From JBGSMF01 sp964651475 (GTDB lineage Bacteria; Chloroflexota; Anaerolineae; Fen-1058): a stretch of 64,000 nt of DNA. The DNA lies in contig CAZYXV010000009.1 in assembly GCA_964651475.1 (NCBI GenBank), positions 1 through 64,000 of the forward strand, written 5' to 3'. This document shows, piece after piece, positions 49,395 through 56,798 of this stretch. Position 1 is the stretch's first letter. Each line of letters begins with the position of its first letter. The notes beneath the pieces are model-generated. The model was given only the letters and a program-made list of their open reading frames with translations. It was not told where the DNA came from and did not search any database. The position numbers and the translations under genes were made by a program.

Positions 49395-50834
49395 GTGAAG
49401 AGATTTTATTTCTTGATCTGGCTGAGCATCATTCTGGCGGCGTGCGCTTCGGCGTCCCCCAGTCCAACGCCTGCGCGGGCGACGACGGCGCCCCCGAGAG
49501 CCGCTGTCGCGCCGCCGTCGCCCACGCCTCGCTTCACCGCCACACCGCGCCCCACGTACACGCTGGTCGTCCCGCCCGCAACACCCACACCGTCCTTAAC
49601 CCCTACGCCGATTCCTATGCCCACGCCCACTTTTACGCCCGAGCCGTGGCACGCGCCGGGACGGCGTTATTATTTTCCGGTGCAGCCGCCCGAAATTGCC
49701 CGCTATGCAGACGAGCACCACGATTACCCCGCCACCGATATTTTCGTGCCGGTTGGCTCGACGGTAGTGGCCGTGACCGATGGCACAGTGAATGAGGTGC
49801 GCCGTTTCGACCCGTGGGATCCCGCCACCAACAAGGGCGAAGATCGGCCAGGCTTGTTCGTGGCGATTGTAGGCGACGACGGCGTGCGCTATCACACCTC
49901 GCATCTTTCGTCCATCGAGCCAGACATCGAGCCGGGCGCGCGCGTGCGCGCCGGGCAGATCATCGCCCGCAGCGGCAAGACGGGCAACGCGCGCAACACG
50001 CCGGCGCACGTTCACTTTGGCCTTTCGCGGCCGCTGGGGCCAGGCGATTGGGAAGTGCGGCGAGGCGAGGTCTGGCCTTACGTGTATCTCAAGGCGTGGA
50101 CCGCCGGCGAGAATCGCACGCCGATTTTGCCCGTTTATCCCTGGTTCGAGGGGCCGTTCAATTTTGGCTATTCCGCTGGCAGGCGCCCCCTGATGGCGTA
50201 CCGGCTGGGGCAAGGCGCGGTGGCCAAGGCCATTATCGGCGGCATCCACGGCGGCTACGAGTGGAACACGACAGCGCTCGTTTCTCAGACGTTAGCGTAT
50301 CTCAAGACGCGCCCCGAAGTGATACCGGTCACAACTACGTTGTACGTCATTCCCGTGCTCAACCCGGATGGCGCAGCGTTGAGCCGGGATATCAAGGGCC
50401 GCTTTAATGCCAATGGCGTGGACCTCAACCGAAACTGGGGAGTGGGTTGGGAGGCACTCTCGTTTCACGGCAACACGCCGGTAAACGCGGGGCCGCGCTC
50501 GTTTTCCGAGCCGGAAACACGCGCGCTGCGCGAGTTGCTGGTCAGCCGCCGCGTGCGGGCGCTCGTCTCGTACCACAGCCAGCACGGCGAAATTTACGGC
50601 GACGAAACGTTGGGCAAAGTGATGAGCCGTGCCACTGGCTATCCATACGATTCGGAGGGCGTGGGCTATCCAACCAGCGGCGACCTGGCCCGCTGGTGCA
50701 CCGCCCACGGCATCGCCGCGGTAGATATAGAGTTGACCGATCACGAAGCAACCGAGTGGGCGCGCAACCGCAAAGGTGTGCTGGCCTTTTTAGACTGGCT
50801 GCCATCGGGTTCTTTCAGGATAAAGCAGGAATGA
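49395..50834 (+). CDS. Lipoprotein with fused M23 (LytM) and M14 zinc-peptidase domains
   Basis: 479 residues. The lipoprotein signal ends ILAAC (Cys17), and a Pro/Thr linker follows (about 20-85). The M23 endopeptidase domain (about 95-225) has HHDYPATDIF (His and Asp ligands) and HVHFGL. The M14 carboxypeptidase-type domain (about 240-470) has GGIHGGYEWN (His285, Glu289; one residue longer than classic HxxE), VDLNRNWG, SYHSQHGEIY and VDIELTDHE (catalytic Glu). Both activities cut peptidoglycan stem peptides in known relatives. GTG start after AGGATTG. It overlaps the next lipoprotein gene by 4 bases. Confidence 0.85.
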   Translation: MKRFYFLIWLSIILAACASASPSPTPARATTAPPRAAVAPPSPTPRFTATPRPTYTLVVPPATPTPSLTPTPIPMPTPTFTPEPWHAPGRRYYFPVQPPEIARYADEHHDYPATDIFVPVGSTVVAVTDGTVNEVRRFDPWDPATNKGEDRPGLFVAIVGDDGVRYHTSHLSSIEPDIEPGARVRAGQIIARSGKTGNARNTPAHVHFGLSRPLGPGDWEVRRGEVWPYVYLKAWTAGENRTPILPVYPWFEGPFNFGYSAGRRPLMAYRLGQGAVAKAIIGGIHGGYEWNTTALVSQTLAYLKTRPEVIPVTTTLYVIPVLNPDGAALSRDIKGRFNANGVDLNRNWGVGWEALSFHGNTPVNAGPRSFSEPETRALRELLVSRRVRALVSYHSQHGEIYGDETLGKVMSRATGYPYDSEGVGYPTSGDLARWCTAHGIAAVDIELTDHEATEWARNRKGVLAFLDWLPSGSFRIKQE

Positions 50835-51694
50835 GAAAAACAAATCCTTGTGTGCTTGTGGTGTGCTGGCTGTTGTGCGGTGCTCTGAGCGCGGCGTGCG
50901 CCGGGTCTGCGACGCCGGTTCCCAACACACCCATCCCAACGCTTCCCCTTACTCCAACAGTGGCACCGACTTTAACCGCCAGCCCGACCGCGCCGCCCAC
51001 CCCCTCTCCGGCGCCTCCTACCCCCACGCCATCACCCTCTCCGGCACCGTTGCCGGCAGATTACGCCAAGACGCCCAAGCAGGTGACCGCCCAATTTTTG
51101 CAATCGCTGATAGACGATCACAGCGGCGGCGGCAGCCTGGTGTATCTGAGTCGAGACTTGCAAACTCAAATCCTCGGCGGGCGGTCGCTGCTCCAGGTTC
51201 TGGGGCTTTTAACTGTCTATCGTTCGTTTGTGTTGGACGAGCCGGCAGGAGATACGGGCGAGACGGCAACGGTCCAGGCAGCGCTCGATTTGGGCGCAGA
51301 CGTGCAAGCGCGCGTTTTCATGCTCAAGCAAGAAGGGGGTGTGTGGCGCATCCACGCCGTCGCGGCGGGCGAACAGGCGGGCGTGGATGACCCGGCCCAG
51401 GCCGCCCACGAGTTTCTGATTTCACTGCTCAAAGACCCCAGCGGCGAAAGCAGCCTCAACTATCTCAGCCGCCGCCTCGTGGCCGAGCTTCAAGGCGGGC
51501 GCACGGTGTATTCGATTTTGGGAATTGAAAGCGCGTACGATTCGTTTTCTTACGAGGTGATTGCGCCGGACGCTGGAGGAGTGGCGACTATCCGGGTGAC
51601 GCTCGACTATTCGCAGGAAGTGGGGGCGCAGGTGCGCACCCTGACCTTAATCCGGGAAAACGGTTGGAGAATTGACGCCGTTGCAGCGCCGTGA
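50831..51694 (+). CDS. Lipoprotein with two copies of a ~95-residue domain
   Basis: 287 residues. Lipoprotein signal (Cys at about 23) and a Pro/Thr linker (about 25-75) are followed by two tandem repeats. Repeat 1 runs from AQFLQSLIDDHSGGGSLVYLSRDL to WRIHAVAAGEQ. Repeat 2 runs from AHEFLISLLKDPSGESSLNYLSRRL to WRIDAVAAP. Each has the order YLSRxL...LQGGRxxxxxLGI...(V/I)RV...G.WRIxAVA, a cystatin/NTF2-like sheet pattern. Function is unknown. It is translationally coupled to the double-peptidase gene, so an accessory role at the cell wall is plausible. Confidence 0.75.
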   Translation: MRKTNPCVLVVCWLLCGALSAACAGSATPVPNTPIPTLPLTPTVAPTLTASPTAPPTPSPAPPTPTPSPSPAPLPADYAKTPKQVTAQFLQSLIDDHSGGGSLVYLSRDLQTQILGGRSLLQVLGLLTVYRSFVLDEPAGDTGETATVQAALDLGADVQARVFMLKQEGGVWRIHAVAAGEQAGVDDPAQAAHEFLISLLKDPSGESSLNYLSRRLVAELQGGRTVYSILGIESAYDSFSYEVIAPDAGGVATIRVTLDYSQEVGAQVRTLTLIRENGWRIDAVAAP

Positions 51695-51719
51695 GTTGGC
51701 AGCGGCGAGTGGAGTTGAG

Positions 51720-54113
51720 ATGATGGACTGGCATTTGAATTCTTACGCGGCGGCCATGTTTGTGACGTGCGCTATATCCTTTGGGCTGGCGATGTACGTC
51801 TGGCGGCACCGAGACGCGCCAGGCGGCGCGCCGCTGGCCCTGCTCATGGCGGCGATTGCCGAGTGGGCTTTTGGGTACGCGATGGAACTGGGCAGCCCCA
51901 CGATTTCGGCCAAGCTCTTTTGGACCAACTTTAACTTTGCAGGCATCGTGGTGGTGCCGGGGGCGTGGCTGGTCTTTACACTGCAATATACTCACCGCGA
52001 GCGGTGGCTGACCCGGCGCAACCTGATTCTTTTGGCCGCGCCGGCCTTGCTCACCTTGCTCCTGGACTGGACAAACGAGTGGCATTTCCTCATTCGAAGC
52101 TCGGTGCGGCTGGATACGAGCGGCCCGATCCCAATGTTTGACCCGGCTTACGCTATTGGCTTTTGGATATTTTGGGGGTATACGGCGGCGACTTTGCTGG
52201 CTGGTACTCTGTTGATCATCCACGCTCTCCTCACATCGCCAGGGCTATATCGCGGACAGGCGTTTGCGTTGCTGCTGGCCGCGCTGGTGCCGTGGATCGG
52301 CAACTCGATTTATCTTTCCGGCCTCAGCCCGTTTCCCAAGCTCGACCTGACGCCTCCCTCGTTCACTATCGCGGGCCTGCTGCTCGCCTGGGGATTGTAT
52401 CGCTATCGCCTGCTCGACATTGTGCCGGTGGCGCGCGACGCCGTCATCGAAAGCATGAGCGATGGGGTGGTCGTGCTGGATCGGCAATCGCGCGTGGTGG
52501 ACCTGAACCCGGCGGCGCAGCGCATCATCGGCAAATCCGCCGCTCAGGTCATTGGAACGCCCGTCCACCTGGCGCTGCTCGACCAGCCCGAACGCTATAC
52601 GACCATGGTAGAAACCCAATCCGAGGTCACCTGGGAAACACAGGGAAAGCCGCGCACTTTTAACCTGAGCATCTCTTTGCTGTATGACAGGCAGATGCGC
52701 CTGAGTGGACGCCTGGCGATTTTGCGCGACATCACCGAGCGCAAACATGCCGAAGCGGCGCTGCGCGAATATCAGCAGCAATTGGAAGAGTCTTTTCAGC
52801 GCGAGCAAGAAAAGGCGCAGCACAATGCCCAACTGTACGCCGAGGCGCAAGAGCGGGCGCGGCGGCTGGCGCTGCTGCACGACATCTCTATGGCCGTCAA
52901 CTCGACGCTGGATTTGCAGACAGTTTTAACCAGGGCGTGCCAAAAGCTGGTGGAAAATTTCAAAGTCAACCATAGCGGCGTGATGCTTTTTGACGACGAG
53001 CGCGCTTTTGGCCAGGTCATGGCCGAATTCCCGCTGCAGAGCGCCGCCGGGATCCGCGTTTCGCTGGAAGGGTACGCGGCAGTGCAACACATCATCCAGA
53101 CGGCGCATCCTCTGGCAATTTACGACGCTCAACACGATCCTTTGATGGAGCACGTCTGGGAGGTGATGCGCTCGCTGGGCGTGCTGTCTATCATGATTGT
53201 GCCGCTGGTGATCAAGGATCGCGTCATCGGCACGTTTGGGCTGGACGTCACCACGGCGCTGCGCCGGTTCGAGCCGGCCGAGATCGAGCTGGCGCAGACC
53301 ATCGCCGTGCAACTGGCCATGGCCATAGATAACGCGCGCTGGCTGCAAAAAGAACGCGCCCGCATCGAGTACGAGCTAGAGACGGCGCGGCAAATTCAAA
53401 TCAACCTGCTGCCGGCCGCCGCGCCCGATGTGCCCGGCCTGGATATTGCGGGCATGTCCAGACCGGCGCGCCAGGTGGGCGGCGATTTTTACAACTATTT
53501 CGTGTTCGACCAAGATCACCTGGGCATTGCCGTGGGCGACGTATCTGGCAAAGGAATGCAGGCGGCGCTGATGATGGCGCTGTCTTACGGCCTGCTCACC
53601 ACGCAGGTGCGCCGCGAGCTTGCGCCGTTCGAGTTGCTTGCTGCGCTGAACGTTCAGATCAGGCCGCACACGCAGCGCAGCAAGCTGAACACCGCGCTGA
53701 CTTTTGTGGGGCTGAAACTGGCCGGCGGCGGCTGGCAATTGCAGGTCGGCAACGCCGGGCTGGTTGCGCCGCTGGTGCGGCGGCGCGATGGCAAGGTGGA
53801 ATGGTGGGACGTGGGCGGGCTGCCGCTGGGGACGATGCGCGAGGAAGGCAAGGAGTATGAAGAGTTGACGCAGTCGCTTGGGCCGGGCGACGTGCTGATC
53901 TTGAGCAGCGACGGCATTGTGGAAGCGATGAATCCCGACCGCGAGCTGTATGGCTTTGAGCGCCTGACGGCGTGTGTGGAACGGGCGGAGGGCAAGAGCG
54001 CGCAGGCCATCCAGGATTACATTCTGGACGACGTGCGCGCCTTTGTGAGCGGCGCAGAACAGCACGACGATATGACGCTGGTGGTAGTGGTGATCGAAGC
54101 AAACGCCTCGTAG
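51720..54113 (+). CDS. 7TM-PAS-GAF-PP2C (SpoIIE/RsbU-type) phosphatase
   Basis: 797 residues. Seven-helix N-terminal domain (about 5-235), PAS (about 245-355), coiled coil, GAF (about 395-545) and a SpoIIE-type phosphatase domain (about 565-797). Metal ligands are present in VGGDFYNY, VGDVSGKGMQAAL, SSDGIVEAM and EQHDDMTLVV. Such proteins dephosphorylate anti-anti-sigma factors to release a sigma factor. No anti-anti-sigma gene is in this window, so the partner must be elsewhere. The second of two adjacent ATGs is possible; GGAG is 5 bases from the first. Confidence 0.92.
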   Translation: MMDWHLNSYAAAMFVTCAISFGLAMYVWRHRDAPGGAPLALLMAAIAEWAFGYAMELGSPTISAKLFWTNFNFAGIVVVPGAWLVFTLQYTHRERWLTRRNLILLAAPALLTLLLDWTNEWHFLIRSSVRLDTSGPIPMFDPAYAIGFWIFWGYTAATLLAGTLLIIHALLTSPGLYRGQAFALLLAALVPWIGNSIYLSGLSPFPKLDLTPPSFTIAGLLLAWGLYRYRLLDIVPVARDAVIESMSDGVVVLDRQSRVVDLNPAAQRIIGKSAAQVIGTPVHLALLDQPERYTTMVETQSEVTWETQGKPRTFNLSISLLYDRQMRLSGRLAILRDITERKHAEAALREYQQQLEESFQREQEKAQHNAQLYAEAQERARRLALLHDISMAVNSTLDLQTVLTRACQKLVENFKVNHSGVMLFDDERAFGQVMAEFPLQSAAGIRVSLEGYAAVQHIIQTAHPLAIYDAQHDPLMEHVWEVMRSLGVLSIMIVPLVIKDRVIGTFGLDVTTALRRFEPAEIELAQTIAVQLAMAIDNARWLQKERARIEYELETARQIQINLLPAAAPDVPGLDIAGMSRPARQVGGDFYNYFVFDQDHLGIAVGDVSGKGMQAALMMALSYGLLTTQVRRELAPFELLAALNVQIRPHTQRSKLNTALTFVGLKLAGGGWQLQVGNAGLVAPLVRRRDGKVEWWDVGGLPLGTMREEGKEYEELTQSLGPGDVLILSSDGIVEAMNPDRELYGFERLTACVERAEGKSAQAIQDYILDDVRAFVSGAEQHDDMTLVVVVIEANAS

Positions 54114-54296
54114 ATAATGCGCTCTGCGGGCTGGCGCATATCACGCTTGACAAGGCGCTTTAGGGGAGATGAAAGAAATTTATCGTCCCAACGTTAACCG
54201 CGTAGGATCGCTTTCCAGGCGCGGCTATCCCAGGCGCGGGCACAATCTGCGCTTTTGTACGGCGTTGTCACACTTGCCCTGGCGGGCAGTGCCAGG

Positions 54297-54390
54297 GTTG
54301 CGAGCCGCTCCGCCTATGGCGGGCGGCGAAGCAATCTCCGCACTTGCAAAATTGAGATTGCTTCGGGCGCTGCGCGCCCTCGCAATGACA
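54297..54390. repeat. TCATTGCGAG-type palindromic repeat, copy 2
   Basis: TTGCGAGCCG...GGCGGCGAAGCAATCTC at the left and GAGATTGCTTCGGG...CTCGCAATGACA at the right mirror each other. The order matches the inner repeat at 3325-3413, but the left end has lost TGTCA and the centre differs. Confidence 0.7.
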
Positions 54391-54464
54391 AAAAAGCGCA
54401 ATTTATGACCGCGTTGAGTATATCCCAGGCGCAACTATCGCGCCCGGAGGGCGCTCTTTGGAAA

Positions 54465-54492
54465 TTGTGGGACAATTTATCGGGTCTATAAC
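54465..54492 (+). promoter_or_regulatory. Probable promoter of the L,D-transpeptidase gene
   Basis: TTGTGG (54465-54470), 16-base spacer, TATAAC (54487-54492). Initiation near 54499 would lie after the ATG at 54494 and favours the GTG at 54506 as the true start. Confidence 0.45.
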
Positions 54493-54505
54493 GATGAGGT
54501 GTTGT

Positions 54506-55369
54506 GTGAGCAAGAAGCTTGTTTGGTTGATGGTGGCGTGGGTTATATGTGGATGGTTCACCTGGGGAGTGGCGGGCGCAGCGCCCCTGCCGCAAAGCGG
54601 GACAATTTATCACACTGTGCAGCCCAACGAAAACCTGTACCGCATCAGCCTGCGTTATGGCGTGACCATCCTGGCATTGATGCAGGCCAACGGCATTAGC
54701 GACCCGAACCGCGTGTACGTGGGGCAACAACTGGCAGTTCCGTCGAACGCCGTGGGCGAGTTGCCGCCGGCACCGCAGCCTGCCCCCGAGACGCCCATCG
54801 TTGAGCCGGGCGCGACGACTCACACCGTGCAGCCGGGCGAAAACTTGTATCGCATCGGGCTGCGGTACGGCGTGACGGCGCAATCGCTGGCGTGGGCCAA
54901 TGGACTGGCGAATGTCAACATGGTGTACGTGGGGCAAACGCTCGTCGTCCCTGCAGCGGGCAGCGCGCCGGCCGTTACGCCGCCGCCCAGTCTCGCGCCG
55001 GCGTCTCCTTCGACCGCCGGCAAATACATCGTGGTGGTGCTCTCGGAGCAGCGCGTGTATGCCTACGAAAACGGCCAACTGGCGCGAACGATGCTGGTTT
55101 CGACCGGCATAGCGGCCTATCCAACGGTGACGGGGAATTACAGCATTTATCTCAAGTACACATCGCAACTCATGACCGGGCCGGGTTACTATTTGCCCAA
55201 CGTGCCCTACGTGATGTATTTTTACAAGGGTTATAGTTTCCACGGCACGTACTGGCACAACAATTTTGGGCAACCCATGAGCCACGGCTGTGTGAACATG
55301 CTGACCAGCGACGCCGCCTGGTTGTACAACTGGGCACCCATCGGCACGTCGGTCACGGTGAGGTACTGA
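54506..55369 (+). CDS. Secreted LysM / L,D-transpeptidase (YkuD)
   Basis: 287 residues. A signal peptide is followed by two LysM repeats (HTVQPNENLYRISLRYGV... and HTVQPGENLYRIGLRYGV...), a Pro/Ser linker and an ErfK/YbiS/YcfS/YnhG domain. The catalytic region is HGTYWHNNFGQPMSHGCVNM with Cys262 and His260. It binds peptidoglycan through LysM and forms 3-3 cross-links or attaches proteins. An ATG four codons upstream is an alternative. Its last 17 bases overlap the convergent gene on the other strand. Confidence 0.92.
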   Translation: MSKKLVWLMVAWVICGWFTWGVAGAAPLPQSGTIYHTVQPNENLYRISLRYGVTILALMQANGISDPNRVYVGQQLAVPSNAVGELPPAPQPAPETPIVEPGATTHTVQPGENLYRIGLRYGVTAQSLAWANGLANVNMVYVGQTLVVPAAGSAPAVTPPPSLAPASPSTAGKYIVVVLSEQRVYAYENGQLARTMLVSTGIAAYPTVTGNYSIYLKYTSQLMTGPGYYLPNVPYVMYFYKGYSFHGTYWHNNFGQPMSHGCVNMLTSDAAWLYNWAPIGTSVTVRY

Positions 55370-56297
55370 GCTGCTTTAACTGCTCGCGGATTTGCACGAG
55401 AATTTTGCCCAGCACGTTTTTGCCGTGCCCGTCGCCCCCATCGGCCCAATAATCGTCTTTGGTGGTATGCTCCACCAGCAGAGCGTCGCCGGTGCCAAGC
55501 AAGATGTCTCGAAGATCGGCGTGCTGGGTGAATTTGGCCTCCACCGCCTGGCGCATAATCTCGTCTTTCACCTGTTCCCAATCTGCCCGGAGCGGCCTTT
55601 TGCGGCTACGCCCCATTCGGGCCGCGATCATGGGCGACCTGGCCAGGCGGATGATTTCTTCGTGCTCGGTGCCGGCAAACTTTTGCGCCTGGAAATAGTG
55701 CTCGGAGGTCGGCCATACTTTGCCCTTGAGTTCGATGGGATAAGGAGCAAAGTTGGAAAAGCAGCCATATTCGCCGCTCGCGGCATAGAATTTGATAATG
55801 CGTGTTTTCGTCGCCGTGGGGGCGCTCAGGCGTGCTATGAGATGCTCAGGCGCTTGAACGGTGACGACCTCGCCTTTGGCGCACACTTCTCCCCTGGCCG
55901 AAAGTGTGACGGCCACTATCACTTTGCGCCCCTTGATTTCCTTCACCTGCGCGCGCAACTCTAGCGGGCCGTCAATCGGCGTGGGGCGCACATAATCCAC
56001 GTGCAACGAGGCGGTGAGAAAGCGGAACGGCGGCTCGGTGTCCATCTCGCGCCCCTCGGCGCGATAGCAGGCCGCCGCCGCCGTCCCCGTGGCGTGACAA
56101 TCAATCAGCGAGGCGATAAGACCTCCGTAGACATAGCCGGGAATGGCCATGTGATATGGCTTGGGGTGAAACGTGCACACGGCTTCTTCACCATCCCAAT
56201 AGCTCTTGATTTGCAGGCCGTGCTTGTTCAAGCGCCCACATCCATAACAGTGGCTGAGAAGATCTGGATAGTAATCTTGAAAGGCTGGTTGACTCAT
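55353..56297 (-). CDS. Hotdog thioesterase fused to a NADAR (YbiA) domain
   Basis: 314 residues in one frame. Residues 1-155 are a PaaI/4HBT-type hotdog (SHCYGCGRLNKHGLQIK; GYVYGGLIASLIDCHATGTA, where family members place the catalytic acid). Residues 165-310 are a NADAR/YbiA domain (KFYAASGEYGCFSNFAPYPI; WPTSEHYFQAQKF; A-R-MGRSR; ALLVEHTTKDDYWADG; GKNVLGKILVQIRE), complete with the catalytic Glu and the conserved W/D-rich end. NADAR domains are N-glycosidases acting on riboflavin intermediates or ADP-ribosyl-guanine. A fusion with a thioesterase is not an arrangement familiar to me. Confidence 0.85.
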   Translation of the reverse strand: MSQPAFQDYYPDLLSHCYGCGRLNKHGLQIKSYWDGEEAVCTFHPKPYHMAIPGYVYGGLIASLIDCHATGTAAAACYRAEGREMDTEPPFRFLTASLHVDYVRPTPIDGPLELRAQVKEIKGRKVIVAVTLSARGEVCAKGEVVTVQAPEHLIARLSAPTATKTRIIKFYAASGEYGCFSNFAPYPIELKGKVWPTSEHYFQAQKFAGTEHEEIIRLARSPMIAARMGRSRKRPLRADWEQVKDEIMRQAVEAKFTQHADLRDILLGTGDALLVEHTTKDDYWADGGDGHGKNVLGKILVQIREQLKQLSTSP

Positions 56298-56333
56298 GGT
56301 GTTTCCTCTTATGGTTCAACGAAATTGTGTAAT

Positions 56334-56783
56334 TCACAAATCGTCCGTGTCTAGCATAATGGTCACGGGGCCATCGTTGTGAATGTTGACCAGCATCATT
56401 GCGCCAAACACGCCTTGTTCAATGCGCTCGATGCCGGCCTGGCGCAACGCCAGGATAAAATGTTGTATCAACGGCTCAGCGGCGGCGGGGCGGGCGGCGG
56501 CGATAAAGTCCGGGCGGCGGCCGCGCTTGCAATTGGCGTACAGCGTGAATTGCGAAACCACCAGCACGCCCGCGCCCACCTCCAACGCCGATACGTTCAT
56601 CTTGCCGGCGCTGTCTTCAAAGATGCGCAGCCCGGCAATTTTTTGCGCCAGTGCGCGGGCCTGCGCGGGCGTATCGGTATGGGTGACGCCCACCAACACC
56701 GCCAGGCCGCGTTCAATGCTCCCCACAACCTGACCGTCTACAGAAACGTCTGCGTGTGTCACCCGCTGGATAACGGCTTTCAT
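56334..56783 (-). CDS. dtd: D-aminoacyl-tRNA deacylase
   Basis: 149 residues, full-length DTD. The conserved SQFTLYANCKRGRRPDF motif and the cross-subunit motif near the end (NDGPVTIML; family NxGPVT) form the active site. It clears D-amino acids and glycine from tRNAs. It lies 36 bases downstream of the hotdog-NADAR start codon side and 15 bases from the next gene; same strand as both. Confidence 0.97.
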   Translation of the reverse strand: MKAVIQRVTHADVSVDGQVVGSIERGLAVLVGVTHTDTPAQARALAQKIAGLRIFEDSAGKMNVSALEVGAGVLVVSQFTLYANCKRGRRPDFIAAARPAAAEPLIQHFILALRQAGIERIEQGVFGAMMLVNIHNDGPVTIMLDTDDL

Positions 56784-56798
56784 CTATATCCTCGAACG

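Larger units (their letters stand above)
54114..54505. other. Non-coding repeat-bearing stretch before the L,D-transpeptidase gene
   Basis: No coherent reading frame. A TTGACA-like box near 54150 is followed by direct-repeat copies of TATCCCAGGCGCG/AAC (near 54226 and 54421). These frame a diverged TCATTGCGAG-type repeat (54297-54390) and near-inverted TGCGCTTTTGT segments, suggesting nested insertion of small repeats. Confidence 0.5.
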
